Shown here piece after piece: positions 45,516-57,887 of a stretch of DNA of 64,000 nt. This DNA comes from Chiridota heheva (lineage: Eukaryota > Echinodermata > Holothuroidea > Apodida > Chiridotidae). The notes beneath the pieces were generated by a model. It had not been told where the DNA came from. It ran no database searches and was given only the letters and a program-made list of their open reading frames with translations. Location: the NCBI GenBank assembly GCA_020152595.1, contig JAIGNY010000690.1, forward strand, positions 1,828,501 through 1,892,500. Direction: 5' to 3'. Numbering within the stretch: position 1 is the stretch's first letter; each line of letters opens with the position of its first letter. The translations under genes and the position numbers were made by a program.

Positions 45516-46073
45516 TTAAAGGATTGGTTCAGGGGTATATGAAAGAGGACTTCAAAAGAAACAAAATGGTGAAGAAAGCATTGCAAAATCTTATTCCATT
45601 AAGGATATATTCAAGTATAACGTTTGGTATTATTTGTTTAAAAACGACTGAATTCAGACTAATTGTGATGTCACAGCCTTAAATTCCTCAAAGTCTTTAT
45701 GTATTTTAAAGAAAGTTTATTTAATTTTTCACTAATTAACTTATTTTTCCTCAAACTTTTTTCAGGTGGTATATTATAAATACCCTTCCTAGCTTCAGTT
45801 TTAGTACTTTCTTGACATGTCCCATGGCTTTTAAGCCACAAAATCACTGGACGAAATATGATAAAATACATAAAGACTTTTGAGGAATCTGAGTCTATGA
45901 CATCACAACTAGTCTGATTTCAGTCATTTCTACACAAATGATACAAACTTTAAATTTGAATATCTTCTTAACGGAATTACATTTTTAAATGCTTTCTTCA
46001 CCATTTTGTTTCATTTGAAGTCCTCTTTTTCATATAAGATAAACATGCTTGACCACTGAACTAATCCGTCAAC
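45516..46073. mobile_element. MITE family B, copy 1 (about 558 bp)
   Basis: The left arm (ttaaaggattggttcagggg, aagaggacttcaaaagaaac, aaaatggtgaagaaagcatt, cagactaattgtgatgtcac) is mirrored by the right arm (atgacatcacaactagtctg to ccactgaactaatccgtcaa). The arms are about 190 bp. The middle contains ttgacatgtcccatggcttt. Confidence 0.87.
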
Positions 46074-46879
46074 ATTCAAAAATCTGTATAATGGTCAATT
46101 TCTTAAGTTTTGTCTAAAATGTTGACTATTTATATTTTTAACATGACTTAACAATTTAGCTTGTGACGTGATTGATGTCTCTACCTGCTCATACATTGTT
46201 AAATGGTTTTCAATGTCTTGCAGTTTAATTCAAAGACACACTGCTATATATTTCATTCCTAAAAGATGTTTGGTCTAATGGCACACTTATTTGCATTTAT
46301 AGTTCATAGATGAGGGAGTTCAAAGTTCTTAGATACATCATGGTGCCTCAAAGGTAGCCCTTTCTTTAAGACGTGAGTTTCTCAATAGTGAATGTTTTCC
46401 TAATTATCTGGCCCCACTGTAATACAGTAACAAGTTTTTTTAAGTGTGTAGGTCCTATAATACAATATATCTTTGCAGTCTGTTCAACCTTTGTTTTCAT
46501 AAATGCAAGTAATGCAAGAAATGTAGATTAACCAATTGTGACTTTGGCATTAAAAATCTAGGAAAATATTAAAAGTCAGAACATAAAACATTTCCCGCTA
46601 CCTCCCCCTTTCAATGTTGTGCGTTTTGTTAAAAAAAAAAAAAAAAAAAAAGGTTAAGATTTGACTACCATTATTGATCAATGGGGGTTAGGGTGGCAGA
46701 GCCGGGGCCTTAGGGGCTTCAGCCCCTACAATAATTTTAGGTGAACATATGTTATCACATTACCTGACCTAAATACCTCCACCCCCTGAGTATCATTATC
46801 ACATGTCACCTGACCTCATTAGCACGCCCCCCCCCCTGCGCATGGGAGTGATGATGGATAAACCTAAACTATTCAAAGG

Positions 46880-47310
46880 AGAGTAGTAAGATTATGGCAG
46901 ACTATTCTTATAAATCTGTAAATCTCATGCTTCAACAATTAGATTAGTTCCTGCTAAAAACAATAAGAAATCACACATGTATCCACATGCTTCATAAAAT
47001 CAATGACAATCTTGTCTCCATTGGACAAAGGAAACAGGTAACCTTATCACAAACAAACATAAATAATACAAGAATTAATATGATCTTAATCTTAAGTTAA
47101 CTATGCTAAAATAATGTTTATGAATATTCCTTTCCCCCTTCCCCTGCACACTAAAAGATTGGAATACTTTGCTATCAGACACTGTACATGCACCTAGCCA
47201 GTCTAAACTGTTTGAAATCTTATTAACTGTTAACTACCTTTTTCCCTCATACTTTTGTTACGCCTGGTTTGCGTTTATGTCCTCTAGAAGGATTTCTGCC
47301 AGCTTAACCT
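46880..47310 (+). mobile_element. CR1/jockey-type LINE, C-terminal RT fragment
   Basis: Two conserved phrases survive: MLHKINDNLVSIGQRKQ near 46988, and a decayed terminal phrase reading LKDWNTLLSDTVHAPSQSKL near 47155. They match the usual LYKI.NNLV.I ... SFFPRTI.DWN.LP order. The 3' region has ctagaaggatttctgccag. 5' truncated and decayed. Confidence 0.65.
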
Positions 47311-47379
47311 ATGCAGATTCAAAGTAGGGATTTTTCCCAACTACATGTACTTCTTTTGACCATGATTGTAGTTTAGGTC

Positions 47380-48070
47380 AGGTAGGTTTCTTGGGGTTGT
47401 GAGTATTTCTACTCGCTTGGGACAATCTGGATTTATGTTGAAAACACCTTTAAAAGATAAACCCTTCTCTCATAAAAGTATAAAAACATAATTCACAAGT
47501 GATAGGATTTTTTTTCTTTTCTGTTGCTCACATAATCTAAAAAGGCCTTATATTAAAGAGTTTTTACAAATTATAAGCTGGGAAAACATAGGTAGAAAGA
47601 GGCGAAGGCTTTTTAGGTATGCAAAAGCCCCAGTATTGTCCAATATGTATAGGGCTGTTGGGCCCCAACATTGTTCTATGGGGAAATGTCAGAATAGTGT
47701 ATGCCCATGAAGTGCGTGAAATTTCACATTTTTAGTACTTTCAGGGCAATATTTGTGTTTCTTTCTTTAATTAAAAATCAGATAAGTATGAAGGAAAAAA
47801 GGTCTTCAATGTTTGAAAGGGCATGTTCCTTCACACTTTTTAAACTTTTGAGAAAAGTGTGGGGGAAAAAGTGTGGGGGACATTCCCCCCCCCCCTCCCT
47901 TTTCTTTCCACCACCCGTTCCGCTGCCTGGGATAATTTAGGTCAGGTTAGTGTTCTTGGGGTTGTGAGTATTTCTACTCGGGGACAATCTGAATTTATTT
48001 GAAAAATGTTTCCATAAGCTCATGAAAGTGACAACTTTAAAAGATAAACCCTTCTCTCTTTATGTATAAA
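47380..48070 (+). repeat. Direct duplication around an insertion
   Basis: tttaggtcaggtaggtttct, tggggttgtgagtatttcta and aaaagataaacccttctctc (47370-47480) recur at 47936-48060. The 450-bp interval holds a poly-C run and purine-rich sequence and may be an inserted element. Confidence 0.65.
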
Positions 48071-48965
48071 ACCTAATTGATAAATATGGCCTTATTTGTA
48101 ATCTGGTGGGAATACAGCTGAAGAAATGTTCACAAACACGGCGGCCTTCTGTCTATACAGGCTTGGAATCATCACTAATAATGTATCTCAGGTTTAAGGG
48201 AGGAATTAAAATAGACACCATAAAGAGAGGTTGAAAATTAGCGAGATTAAAAGGTAACCAAATAAATAAGTCAAAGCATAAGGTAGCCTCTGTTATTTGT
48301 CAATACATTTGTCAAGGCCTCTTACGAAAGTTATGAATGTCAAGTGTTGTCTCTTGGGTTCACCAAAAAGTGGGGGGAGGGGGATATAATCCCTCACCCC
48401 CCCAGGATTGATGCCTATGGTTATCCTTGTTGGCACTTGTTTGACAGCTTTCAAATGATTTAAATAACTCAAAAATGGCTCAATTTTATCAAGAGGTTTA
48501 CAACAGCTAAAAGAATTTTCTCATAGTACACAAACCACTTCTGAGAAGAAAAGTGTTAAAAATAGTGTATTTAGATTTTGGGTATACCTTTAAATATAAT
48601 GATTTTTTGACATATATGCTACATACACTTGAACACGAAGAAAGCTTAAAAATCATTTTGTGATTCTTTATACTTTTTTCGTTTATATCTGTCCTTGAAA
48701 ATCAATAAGGGTGTGACACCGAAAAGTATATATTGCCCCACAAACAGGGAGGTTTTGACAGTTTTGAAGTAGAACTATTCTCACCCTAACAGGTTATGGT
48801 TAGGATTAGGCTTTAAGACCTCCCTGTATGTTGGGCAATATATTACTTCCCGTGATATACATCTCCTGCAGACTTCTTCATTGACTCACTCAGAGCTCAT
48901 CTTGCCTTGGTGGGAGATGCGGGTTCCACAAGGGTTCTTTATACATGTAATTCACAATCTGGAAC
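48071..48965. other. Non-coding stretch
   Basis: An inverted pair (cacaaacagggaggttt / ctccctgtatgttgggcaat, about 48740 and 48822) is the only structure seen. Confidence 0.3.
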
Positions 48966-48969
48966 CTTT

Positions 48970-49254
48970 CCAGACCCTTAGCTTGATTTTAAAAGGGGAA
49001 GGGTGTTAGACTTGTTGAGGGGCACATTAATGCATGTGCAAATCGCTGCGCCCTGTGGGGTCCAGTGGCCACCTTAAGGCTTAACCCTTGATAAAGCTCT
49101 GGGAATTTAGGTATAATCATACCTCAGAATGAAAATATTCTGACTGATAAGGACCATTAATTAACCAAACATAACATAATATGCTATCATCATGTGTTCT
49201 GTATCCATGTAAGGTAATTTCATTTAGGATATTAATTAATGAGGTTAATAAAAG
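48970..49254 (+). repeat. Dispersed repeat R1, copy 3
   Basis: Matches copy 1 throughout (cagacccttagcttgatttt, gttagacttgttgaggggca, tgactgataaggaccat, tgtatccatgtaaggta). Confidence 0.85.
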
Positions 49255-50160
49255 TTTTACAATTTTTGGGGACTGTTTTCTTCCAGCATCGTACCCCAGT
49301 TGATACCACATTCCTGCAGTTTCATTTGAACAGACCTGCATCAGACTTCTACACCATGCAGTCATATATTCTCAATCAAAATTTTACATCTTCAAAACTT
49401 TATCTTACAAATGGAACAAGTTATTAATTTCTTTACAATTCCGTTTGTCTTTTTGACCTCCATAAATTATATAGACACCTGTCAGACCACTAAACTACTT
49501 GCAAACAATTCTATTGATTGGAAGTTTGAGGGAAATACCCTAAAAAATTTGGCGCTAAACTTATACTACGTTTTTGTCTTTAATTGCGAGAAACAAGACG
49601 TCAGAATATAACTTGATATCACTTGAGAACTACAAGTGTATGTTTGATCATTCATGTTACATTTAAAAACCAATATTGACATCGAGCATCAATTTACCTG
49701 TTTGTTGATGACCACTACAAGAACAAATAGCATGAACTGTAATCTGTCTCTGATATTGATTTCGTGGTATATTCTACGATAGCTCCCTCCCCATTTTTCC
49801 AGTTTTCATCTTCGTCAAAGAGGCTGCAAAATTCTCAATCGAGAATTGTTAAAATGTTTTGCTCTATTGGTATCTAACAGTCCAAAGAGTCAAGTGTTTA
49901 GTACATTGATTGTTGCTAGGTTTTAACAGAGTCCACAGATGTTTTCAAGTTTAGGATCCCGTTAAAAGATTAACATTTAGGTGACAAGAATAGGAGTAGT
50001 GAAAAATAACTAATGCATTAGCAACTGCTATTTCTGTGTGGAAATATATTAATATATTTCTGTATGTGACATTTATTTGTTCTTTTGTGAAAATGACATT
50101 TCCAATAAAGTGATAAGCTGAAGGTTATGTAAATGCAGGGAGACCTTTACTACTTACAAT
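49255..50160. other. Non-coding stretch
   Basis: The frames at 49239-49427 and 49411-49611 show no motif. No repeat ends seen. Confidence 0.3.
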
Positions 50161-50163
50161 GAA

Positions 50164-50545
50164 CAGCGGCGTATGAAGATATTTGACATTGTAGGGGCCA
50201 GATTTTATTTTTGTCCCAACATACCTACAAAAATGTATGAGTCTCTTATCACAGTCAAAAATTGTAAGGGGGAGGCGTACAATTATTGGAAATTTTGGTA
50301 GAATATGGCAACATTTCCTGCAAATTGAAGAAAACTTATCAAAAATGAAGAAATTTTCTGAAAATTTAAAGAAAAAAAAGAAAGAAAAAAAACCCAAAGA
50401 ATAAAACAAATTTCCATGAAAATCAAGGACTTTTTCATATCTGACTCTTCAAAATCAATCTATTAGATCTTCATTATTGGGGAAGGTGAAGGGAGGGGAG
50501 GGGGCCTTGGCCACCTGGTCCCCCTGGTTCTTTTTTACGCCACTG
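50164..50545. mobile_element. Probable hAT MITE (cagcggcgta ... tacgccactg)
   Basis: The termini cagcggcgtatg and tttacgccactg are imperfect inverted hAT-type ends. No 8-bp duplication is visible, so one end may be altered. The body is purine-rich (gaaaaaaaagaaagaaaaaa). Confidence 0.45.
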
Positions 50546-50596
50546 CTGAATGCACCCTACAGCATGGCACACCAAATGTGACATATAGACCTATAG

Positions 50597-51314
50597 CAAC
50601 AAACTCCCTTCAGCTTACGCATTAAATCAGACCTCTTCCATCTCAGCATTAAACCTGCCACTCTCGGCACCTTCTCCCGGCCCACTTTTTTCCTTGGTCC
50701 ACCTGCCTCCCTTCTATCCACCTGGGCTTCTCCACTTATCTCAAAATCCAAATCCATCCTAAACCTCTTCATCAATCTCCACAACCAAATCAAAGACCAA
50801 CTCTCAAACTACACCTCCATCCATACTGATGGCTCCAAGGAAGGCAACAAGACAGCTGCTGCTGCCGTCATCCAAGACATCACCCTCAGTAGCAGACTTC
50901 CCGACTACTCATCCATCTTTTCAGCCGAGGCTAAGGCCATTCTCTTCGCCCTCAACTTTATTGAGTACTTTCCGCTCAGAGACTGCCATTTTCTCCAATT
51001 CAAATGCTGTTCTTACTTCTTTACTCAATCTTAAATGGGATAACTTCACATCCCACCTCCTCCTCCAGAAACTCCTTTCGCCCACCCTCTGCAGGAAAAG
51101 TTTTCTTCTGGATACCCAGCCATGTTGGCATCCTTGGCAATGACAGGGCTGATGCAGCCGCTAAGCTTGCCCTCAACCTCCCCCTTACCCCTTTTCCTAA
51201 AACCTTTTCTGACATCAAACCACTTATCGCCTCCCTTGTTCGTGACTGCTGGCAAACCTCGCGGAAGTCCCAAATTGATAACAAACTCTACGTCATCCAC
51301 CCCATCATTCCGCA
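50597..51314 (+). mobile_element. I-like LINE, internal fragment (copy 5), truncated at both ends
   Basis: Matches copy 2 from ccttcagcttacgcattaaa to catccaccccatcattccgc. It carries RNase H pieces: YTDGSKEGNK near 50825, SAEAKAILFALNFIEY near 50927, and FFWIPSHVGILGNDRADA near 51104. The 3' end and tail are missing; a different repeat follows directly. Confidence 0.88.
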
Positions 51315-51319
51315 ATGGT

Positions 51320-51500
51320 AACAAACTTATTAGTGGATCTGATCGCTTGCTCCGGATCATGATCCTTCCATCGACTTGGATCAAGACTTTGATCAGAATC
51401 GTTGAACGTTCTCAGAGTATAAAATTGGTGGATTGAATCACCAGCAATGGGCGTGATCATGGGCTCTTTGTCAAGTGAGAGCATACTCCTAGAGATTTAA
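51320..51500. mobile_element. Half copy of the TIR element that carries the 24-bp satellite
   Basis: agtggatctgatcgcttgct, gatcatgggctctttgtcaa and gtgagagcatactcctagag match the right end near 56283-56360. It abuts the broken 3' end of LINE copy 5. Confidence 0.55.
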
Positions 51501-51706
51501 AGTTTCCCTCTTTAGAATGCGTTACAAATAAATTACCCTCTTCTTTTCCAGTTTGTCACAGAAGCTTAATTGTGAAAGATAGGGTGAAATCAATTTTTGA
51601 AGGTTTACGAGAATTTTCCTCCTTTAAAATGCCCTTCACTATTTTTATATACAAAGCAACCCTTACGTTTTAATGTTCAGAATGCTAAAAACTGTCCATC
51701 TGCCTT

Positions 51707-51944
51707 TAAAGGAGCAGTATCATCCCATAAATAATTTCAGAAATGAACGCCACAGAGCTGTAAACATCACTTCCGGTTTTTAACTTTTCTTATTGATTTC
51801 AAGAAATGTTTCTTACGGCGAAGGTGTGATCCATAACGCAGATTTCTTGCGATCAATTGGGAAAATTAAAAACAGGAAGTGACGTTTACAGCTCAGCGAC
51901 GTTCACCTTCTGAACGTATTTATGGGACAATACCTTTCCTTTAA
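51707..51944. mobile_element. Palindromic MITE family D (238 bp)
   Basis: The arms of about 80 bp begin ttaaaggagcagtatcatcc on the left and, read inverted, ttaaaggaaaggtattgtcc on the right. Both continue through cataaata, gagctgtaaac and cacttcc. TTAA lies at 51707 and 51941. Confidence 0.88.
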
Positions 51945-52780
51945 GAAATTTGTGATAAGTCAATGTATATATGCTAAGTGTATTGTGGAAGCCGCAAGAA
52001 AAATGTTTCCTCTTGTTGTTAAAGACATTCTTGGCGCTTTGTGTGAGGTACGTCAATGGGATATAACTAATAGTTGAGATTCTTATTTGAAACAAGCTGA
52101 TTGATTACAGTATTTATGTCACTTTGCTATTCACAGATCATCAATCATCTTGTCATAGTCATGGATGCATCTTGGTGCATGTTCTTAACAACTTTCCGAA
52201 GAATGATGAGTAGCCCGTCACATATATCAAGAATGTTTTCTATTTTTTCTGCACAAGCTTTTTCTTATCACAGCCCTTATTAAAATATAAACATTTAAAA
52301 CAAAGGTCTTTTGAATTATTAAAAAGACAGATGAAGCGAAGAATTGAGCAAAATTCCAATTGAAAAAATTAAGTTCCATTAAAAAAAGGAAAAAACAAGC
52401 CAGTTAGCAGTATCATAGGTTGGATTATGACAACTAGCTAAATTGTAAGTTAATATATTAATTCAGATTGACATAATTTGTTTACTTTCTGTGTTAGCAT
52501 TCACTATAACTTTATTTTAATTGGAATTTTGCTTAATTTTTACTCAATTTGTATTTGTGACTTAATCATCTAAATAAATCTAAATGAATTAATGTAACTG
52601 CATCAATTTATTACATTTTTGTGTGCTTAATGACTTTCTGAAGGGGTGATTAGCCCAATCACATAAATCAATAATTGATTTCTTGATCAAGAATTGATTT
52701 CTTATTTGTTGGCAGTTTTTGCTTCTGATGGCAGCTCTTATTTGTATTGAAAAACATGTAAACATCAAGAACAAGAATCT
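51945..52780. other. AT-rich stretch
   Basis: No element ends seen; minor duplicated phrases (attgatttcttgatcaag) near 52675. Confidence 0.3.
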
Positions 52781-52784
52781 GTTA

Positions 52785-53162
52785 TATAATGATGAAAAGT
52801 AAACATTTGTGTTAAATAATGATGAAAAGTAAACATTTGTGTTATATAGTGATGAAAAGTAAACATTTGTGTTATATAGCGATGAAAAGTACACATTTGT
52901 GTTATATAGTGATGAAAAGTAAACATTTGTGTTATATAGCGAGCAAGGAAAAGTATACTGGTAACATTTGTGTTATATAGTGATGAAAAGTAAACATTTG
53001 TGTTATATAATGATGAAAAGTAAACATTTGTGTTATATAATGATGAAAAGTAAACATTTTGGTATAATATAATGATGAAAAGTAAACATTTGTGTTATAT
53101 AATGATGAAAAGTAAACATTTGTGTTATATAATGATACACCATACAAAAGTAAACATTTGTA
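52785..53162 (+). repeat. 30-bp minisatellite, about 12 copies
   Basis: The unit has gatgaaaagtaaacatttgt followed by gttatataat, with tagt and tagc variants and two irregular units (52938, 53135). Reads NVYFSSLYNT on the minus strand. Confidence 0.95.
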
Positions 53163-53235
53163 AAATGTCAGAAAATAGATCAAAAGACAAACATTTCATT
53201 TCATTTATTAAATCACTGCACTAGGCCCTGGCCCT

Positions 53236-53343
53236 TGTCACAAAATTTGTACAAAAATATCAAGAACATATATAAGAATAGGATAAATCACTGAGGACAA
53301 AATTTGTACAAAAATATCAAGAACATATATAAGAATAGGATCG
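53236..53343 (+). repeat. 45-bp direct duplication
   Basis: aaaatttgtacaaaaatatc through aagaacatatataagaatag occurs at 53240 and 53298 without change. Confidence 0.9.
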
Positions 53344-54195
53344 AGGACCGTCATAAACAGATAAACGATCAAAGAAATAACTAAGCATAGTATGTGCTGA
53401 ACATACCTTACATTTCACGAAAGTTAATGGCATGCATGATATAAATAGAAAGCGATTTACACAATTGTTCAGTGCATGGACACAATAAGCTCTTAAACTT
53501 TTGTTTATCAGGGTACTTAACATAATAATCTGGTGTGTACTTTGCACGCAATTTATGGAGGGAGGTACAAATAAACATAAAGTGAAATTCGTAATCAATT
53601 AGATTCAGCGAACAAAATTTACAAGTAAAGAGGAAAATCACAGGTAGCATTTCATTCTTACCACACATATTATGTCTCTGTCATTGAAATGGGATTACCA
53701 AGCTTTCTGCAAGTTCTTGTGAGCTAATTCCAGAGGCAAGTAATTCCCCCTCCCCTGTAGGCCTGGCTTTGAGCATACTGTATATTTGAGCTAATGCTGA
53801 GCTCATATGAGCTTATGCACCTATCAATTGTATGACGCACCCTCTGATCCCCGGGATATGTGCGTCAATGTTGCATCAATTACAACCATTTTGCAGGGGT
53901 AAGTCATTGTATATGGAATGTCAGTCATTGTATATGGAATGTCAGTCATTCAAAGAATAGTAGGTGCGTCAATGTGCGTCATTCTTTTTGTGCTAAAACC
54001 TATATCAAACAACATTGTCAACATTGCCTACCTATTGTTGCATGTATTATAAAACACAATTTATGACAATGAACAGGCCATGACCACAATCAGATACACA
54101 CAATATTCAGGCCAGAGGTATCAATCGGCATTCAGATTAAAAATAAATTTGCAAGCTGCAAATGGTACAATTTTGAGGATTGGGCGTAATATTGC
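53344..54195. other. Non-coding stretch with a small tandem pair
   Basis: gtcattgtatatggaatgtc is repeated twice near 53903. The minus frame 53668-53317 has no motif that I recognise. Confidence 0.35.
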
Positions 54196-54351
54196 CAATC
54201 AGTCACTTTTGTCCAAATTCAAAAATACTTCAAAATTTCATAACTTCTAAACGGAATAAGATATCAACATAGTTTTTTTCACCACTTTGTTTCTAAAAAA
54301 TCTCTCTATCATATATGAAAAAAATGAAAATCCATGGGAATATTCGTTTAA
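54196..54351. mobile_element. MITE family F, solo right half (copy 3)
   Basis: The sequence from cacttttgtccaaattcaaa through caccactttgtttctaaaaa to ccatgggaatattcgtttaa matches the right arm of copy 1. It ends at TTAA (54348-54351). No left arm is present. Confidence 0.82.
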
Positions 54352-54677
54352 TGATTTTAAAGAAATGTTTAATTATTGTAGTCTGTACATCTCCATAGAC
54401 CTTTAAACTTAAAAATCATGTGTGATATAAAAATTTTCCTACATAAGAATTGTTGCTATAGCAGCTTGTAGTAGAATATGAGAATGAATGTTTAAAGTAT
54501 AAATTTTAAAGCATGTCAAGTAGAAAGAGCTCACCCCTAATTATAGTCGGCGAGTTCCTGCTCCTAGTCTTAAATGCTTTCGAAGATTTTTCTGAAAATG
54601 TCGGTGATCAATTTCCTCTTGGTCAATAGTGTGTATGTCTGCAAACAAACAGAGGCCGCCTTTAGATGATTTAGGGT

Positions 54678-56345
54678 GTGTTCTCACTTATTTCGTGAAT
54701 TTGATCCCCGACGATAAGGCTCAATGATTGTTGAACAATAATGTCATGTTCTCACTTAAGTGCAGGCTTGTGATCAGCCCCACGGCAGGCGATCAGATCA
54801 CGGAGCATGAGTGAAGTCAGATCACGGAGCATGAGTGAAGTCAGATCACGGAGCATGAGTGAAGTCAGATCACGGAGCATGAGTGAAGTCAGATCACGGA
54901 GCATGAGTGAAGTCAGATCACGGAGCATGAGTGAAGTCAGATCACGGAGCATGAGTGAAGTCAGATCACGGAGCATGAGTGAAGTCAGATCACGGAGCAT
55001 GAGTGAAGTCAGATCCGCGGAGCATGAGTGAAGTCAGATCACGGGCATGAGTGAAGTCAGATCACGGAGCATGAGTGAAGTCAGATCGGGAGCATGAGTG
55101 AAGTCAGATCACGAGCATGAGTGAAGTCAGATCACGGAGCATGAGTGAAGTCAGATCACGGAGCATGATTGAAGTCAGATCACGGAGCACGAGTGAAGTC
55201 AGATCACGGAGCACGAGTGAAGTCAGATCACGGAGCACGAGTGAAATCAGATCACGGAGCATGAGTGAAGTCAGATCACGGAGCATGAGTGAAGTCAGAT
55301 CAGGGAGCATGAGTGAAGTCAGATCAGGGAGCATGAGTGAAGTCAGATCACGGAGCATGAGTGAAGTCAGATCACGGAGCATGATTGAAGTCAGATCACG
55401 GAGCATGAGTGAAGTCAGATCACGGAGCATGAGTGAAGTCAGATCAGGGAGCATGAGTGAAGTCGGATCACGGAGCATGAGTGAAGTCGGATCACGGAGC
55501 ATGAGTGAAGTCGGATCACGGAGCATGAGTGGAGTCAGATCACGGAGCATGAGTGGAGTCAGATCACGGAGCATGGTGAAGTCAGATCACGGAGCATGAG
55601 TGAAGTCAGATCACGGAGCATGAGTGGAAGTCAGATCACGGAGCATGAGTGAAGTCAGATCACGGAGCATGAGTGAAGTCAGATCACGGAGCATGAGTGA
55701 AGTCAGATCACGGAGCATGAGTGAAGTCAGATCACGGAGCATGAGTGAAGTCAGATCACGGAGCATGAGTGAAGTCAGATCACGGAGCATGAGTGAAGTC
55801 AGATCACGGAGCATGAGTGAAGTCAGATCACGGAGCATGAGTGAAGTCAAAAAAGTGTGTCATTGAAAAATCCACAAAATTGAACATATCAGGCTATTTG
55901 TTCACATGCAATAAACAAGCTACAACAGAATAGTTCAGAACTACCATGATCGCAGAACACTGATTTGTGTTCGTACATGTTTTGTTGAGAATCTCATTGG
56001 TGGACTGTTCTCCTGCATAGGATTAGGATGGAGTGACCGCAGTGAGATCCTGTGGGCGTTCTCACACAGAGGCAGACTGGCGCATAGAAATCTACCGTCT
56101 AAGTGGAGTAACCGGCCCCTTAGGCTACTAGTCAGTTTATAGAATGAACAATTTTAGGGTTACTTATGGGGGAAAATTGAAGTTGGGACCGGCACCTTTG
56201 GTGCCCCAGCCTAACGGTGCACCAGTCAAGGACTGGCGAACCATGCAGCCACTCTGCCCCTGTTCTCAAAGTAAAAAGTGGGGTGGATCTGATCACCTGC
56301 ATTGGGTCGGATCATGTGCCAAGTGCTTGTACTTAAGTGAGAACA
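54678..56345. mobile_element. TIR element (gtgttctcactta) carrying a 24-bp satellite
   Basis: The left end gtgttctcactta (54678) and its inverse in ttaagtgagaacac (56332-56345) bound the element. A second left-type motif (gttctcacttaagtgcagg, 54748) matches the right end more fully. The 24-bp array fills most of it. No target duplication was found. Confidence 0.5.
54790..55848 (+). repeat. 24-bp satellite, about 44 copies
   Basis: The unit starts gatcacggagcatgagtgaa. The flanks (54790-55010 and 55625-55848) are perfect; the middle (55020-55620) holds the variants (cacgag, cagggagc, gtcgg, gtggag). SEVRSRSM and LMLRDLTS octapeptides are open on both strands because the period is 24. Confidence 0.97.
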
Positions 56346-56614
56346 CGTTCTTAGAAGGTTTGAATTCAAGTGTCTGCATGGGCAATTGAACACAACCTTT
56401 TGTGACCAAATCAGTCGTTCTTAAGAGGATTTAGAGCTTCATCAAATCTCAGGTGGGGAGGTTCATCACGAAATAAGATTTCAGATTCAAAAACATGTTG
56501 TTTTTTAAGCTATCATTCATTGCCCTCTTACTATAATTTGATTTGAGCGAGAAGTTATTAAAGACATTTTTTTTAAATATTGGCTGGTCATACTGTGTAA
56601 CCGCCTATACTATT

Positions 56615-56799
56615 GTGTAGCATAGCATAACATAACAAGGTTTAACGTCCCGAAAGCATCCAGTGCTGGACATTATATCAAGACGGCCACGCCCTTTCAT
56701 AACCAGCTGCATGCACACTGTTTGCAGACCCACCAAGATTCGAACCCGGGACGTGGGGGTGAGCCGACAAAGCACTAACCACTACACCACAGAGGTCTG
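56615..56799 (-). mobile_element. tRNA-derived SINE on the minus strand
   Basis: Read from 56799 down: cctctgtggtgtagtggtta (A box), cgggttcgaatcttggtggg (B box), a body with cagctggttatgaaagggcg, and the tail ggacgttaaaccttgttatg. The body resembles the SINE at 40388 (actggttaatcaaaggccgt). Confidence 0.85.
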
Positions 56800-56827
56800 T
56801 ACTTGTAATATTGTTAGGACACTGTAA

Positions 56828-57130
56828 AAATAATTACAGTATTCGACTTATTAAGCGCCCACACTCTAATAAGGGCCCACTCAACACTTTTTGATTGAGA
56901 ACATAATTTGTTTGAATAATTTGGAGACTTAAAATACTTTAAGTTTTTTTACAATCTTGCTTATTTTGCATCTGACACCCATGATGTTTCCGAGATGTTT
57001 TTATGTTGGGCTGTAGTTGAATATCACATTGTACGCGTCCCTGAGCACGGATGCTCATGATAGGAAGAACCTTTGTTCCTAGAAGGTGGTGGAGTTCTAC
57101 CTCCGTGAGTTCCCTGGGCACTTATTATAT
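56828..57130. mobile_element. Relative of the TA-flanked MITE at 11153
   Basis: The left part tacagtattcgacttattaa then gcgccc and, at the right, ccctgggcacttattatata resemble ends of the 11153-11654 element (gctaataagcgccctgggc). Boundaries are uncertain. Confidence 0.4.
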
Positions 57131-57436
57131 AAAATCAGTCGTTAAATTCTGTTGCACCTTTCTTTGATAATTAAACACTGTTGCTTTGTTTGGCTTAGGT
57201 TGAATACCCTCTGTCATATAAGCATTTGTCTCTCCTAAAAAGTGGTCATCATATTGGTTTTGCTTTATACCGATTTTTTCTCAAGCTTTTTGTTTGTGTA
57301 AGATTTGACTCGTTCGTGAATTGCCAAAGCCTCCCTAGAACAATTTTTTTACTGCTGTGTATGGTCACCATCTGACCTTGGATAATTTGTATTACAATGA
57401 TTGTAAGCCACAAATGTCAGAAAGCAATCTTGAATA

Positions 57437-57595
57437 CAGTAAAATAAGGATGTGATGTCACAACTAGTCTGATTTCAGTTGTTTCTTCCTTGATGGAACA
57501 TTATTTTTAATACTTACTTCCTTCATCATTTTTTCCCTTTTATTGTCTTCTTTCATATGATATAAACATACTTGACAACTGACCTGATTATTTAT
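57437..57595. mobile_element. MITE family B, right-half fragment
   Basis: gatgtcacaactagtctgat, ttcagttgtttcttcc and atactt(g)acaactgacctga follow the right arm of family B in decayed form. Confidence 0.6.
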
Positions 57596-57887
57596 GGCAG
57601 CATGGACTATACTTGGTATAAAATGTTGGACCATATTCCAGTGTTATAAGAGCCCATCAATAACAAAAAAAATGAGGGCGTTTCATTGCTAAGAAAGATT
57701 GAAATAAGACCGGTCTAATTTTTGACACAAGTTTCGTTGAATCATTTCTATAAGTAAGTGTTCATAAGAAATAATTGTGATTAATATGAACATTTGTATC
57801 AAAGGCTTTCACTAACATCACATGCAGGAAGAAGTGGGTTCAAATATTCTTGAAAATGCCCTCTCACTTGTTGGTCACCAGTTCCTT

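Noticed and set aside
54807..55866. Long ORFs reading SEVRSRSM / LMLRDLTS repeats
   Set aside because: The 24-bp period keeps every frame free of stops; both strands are equally open and there is no start context, splice signal or unique flank.
56144..56389. 81-codon ORF with Cys pairs
   Set aside because: It lies inside the right end of the TIR element and shares no motif; likely chance.
56640..56800. Functional tRNA on the minus strand
   Set aside because: A and B boxes are present, but a SINE body and tail follow and the acceptor stem is missing.
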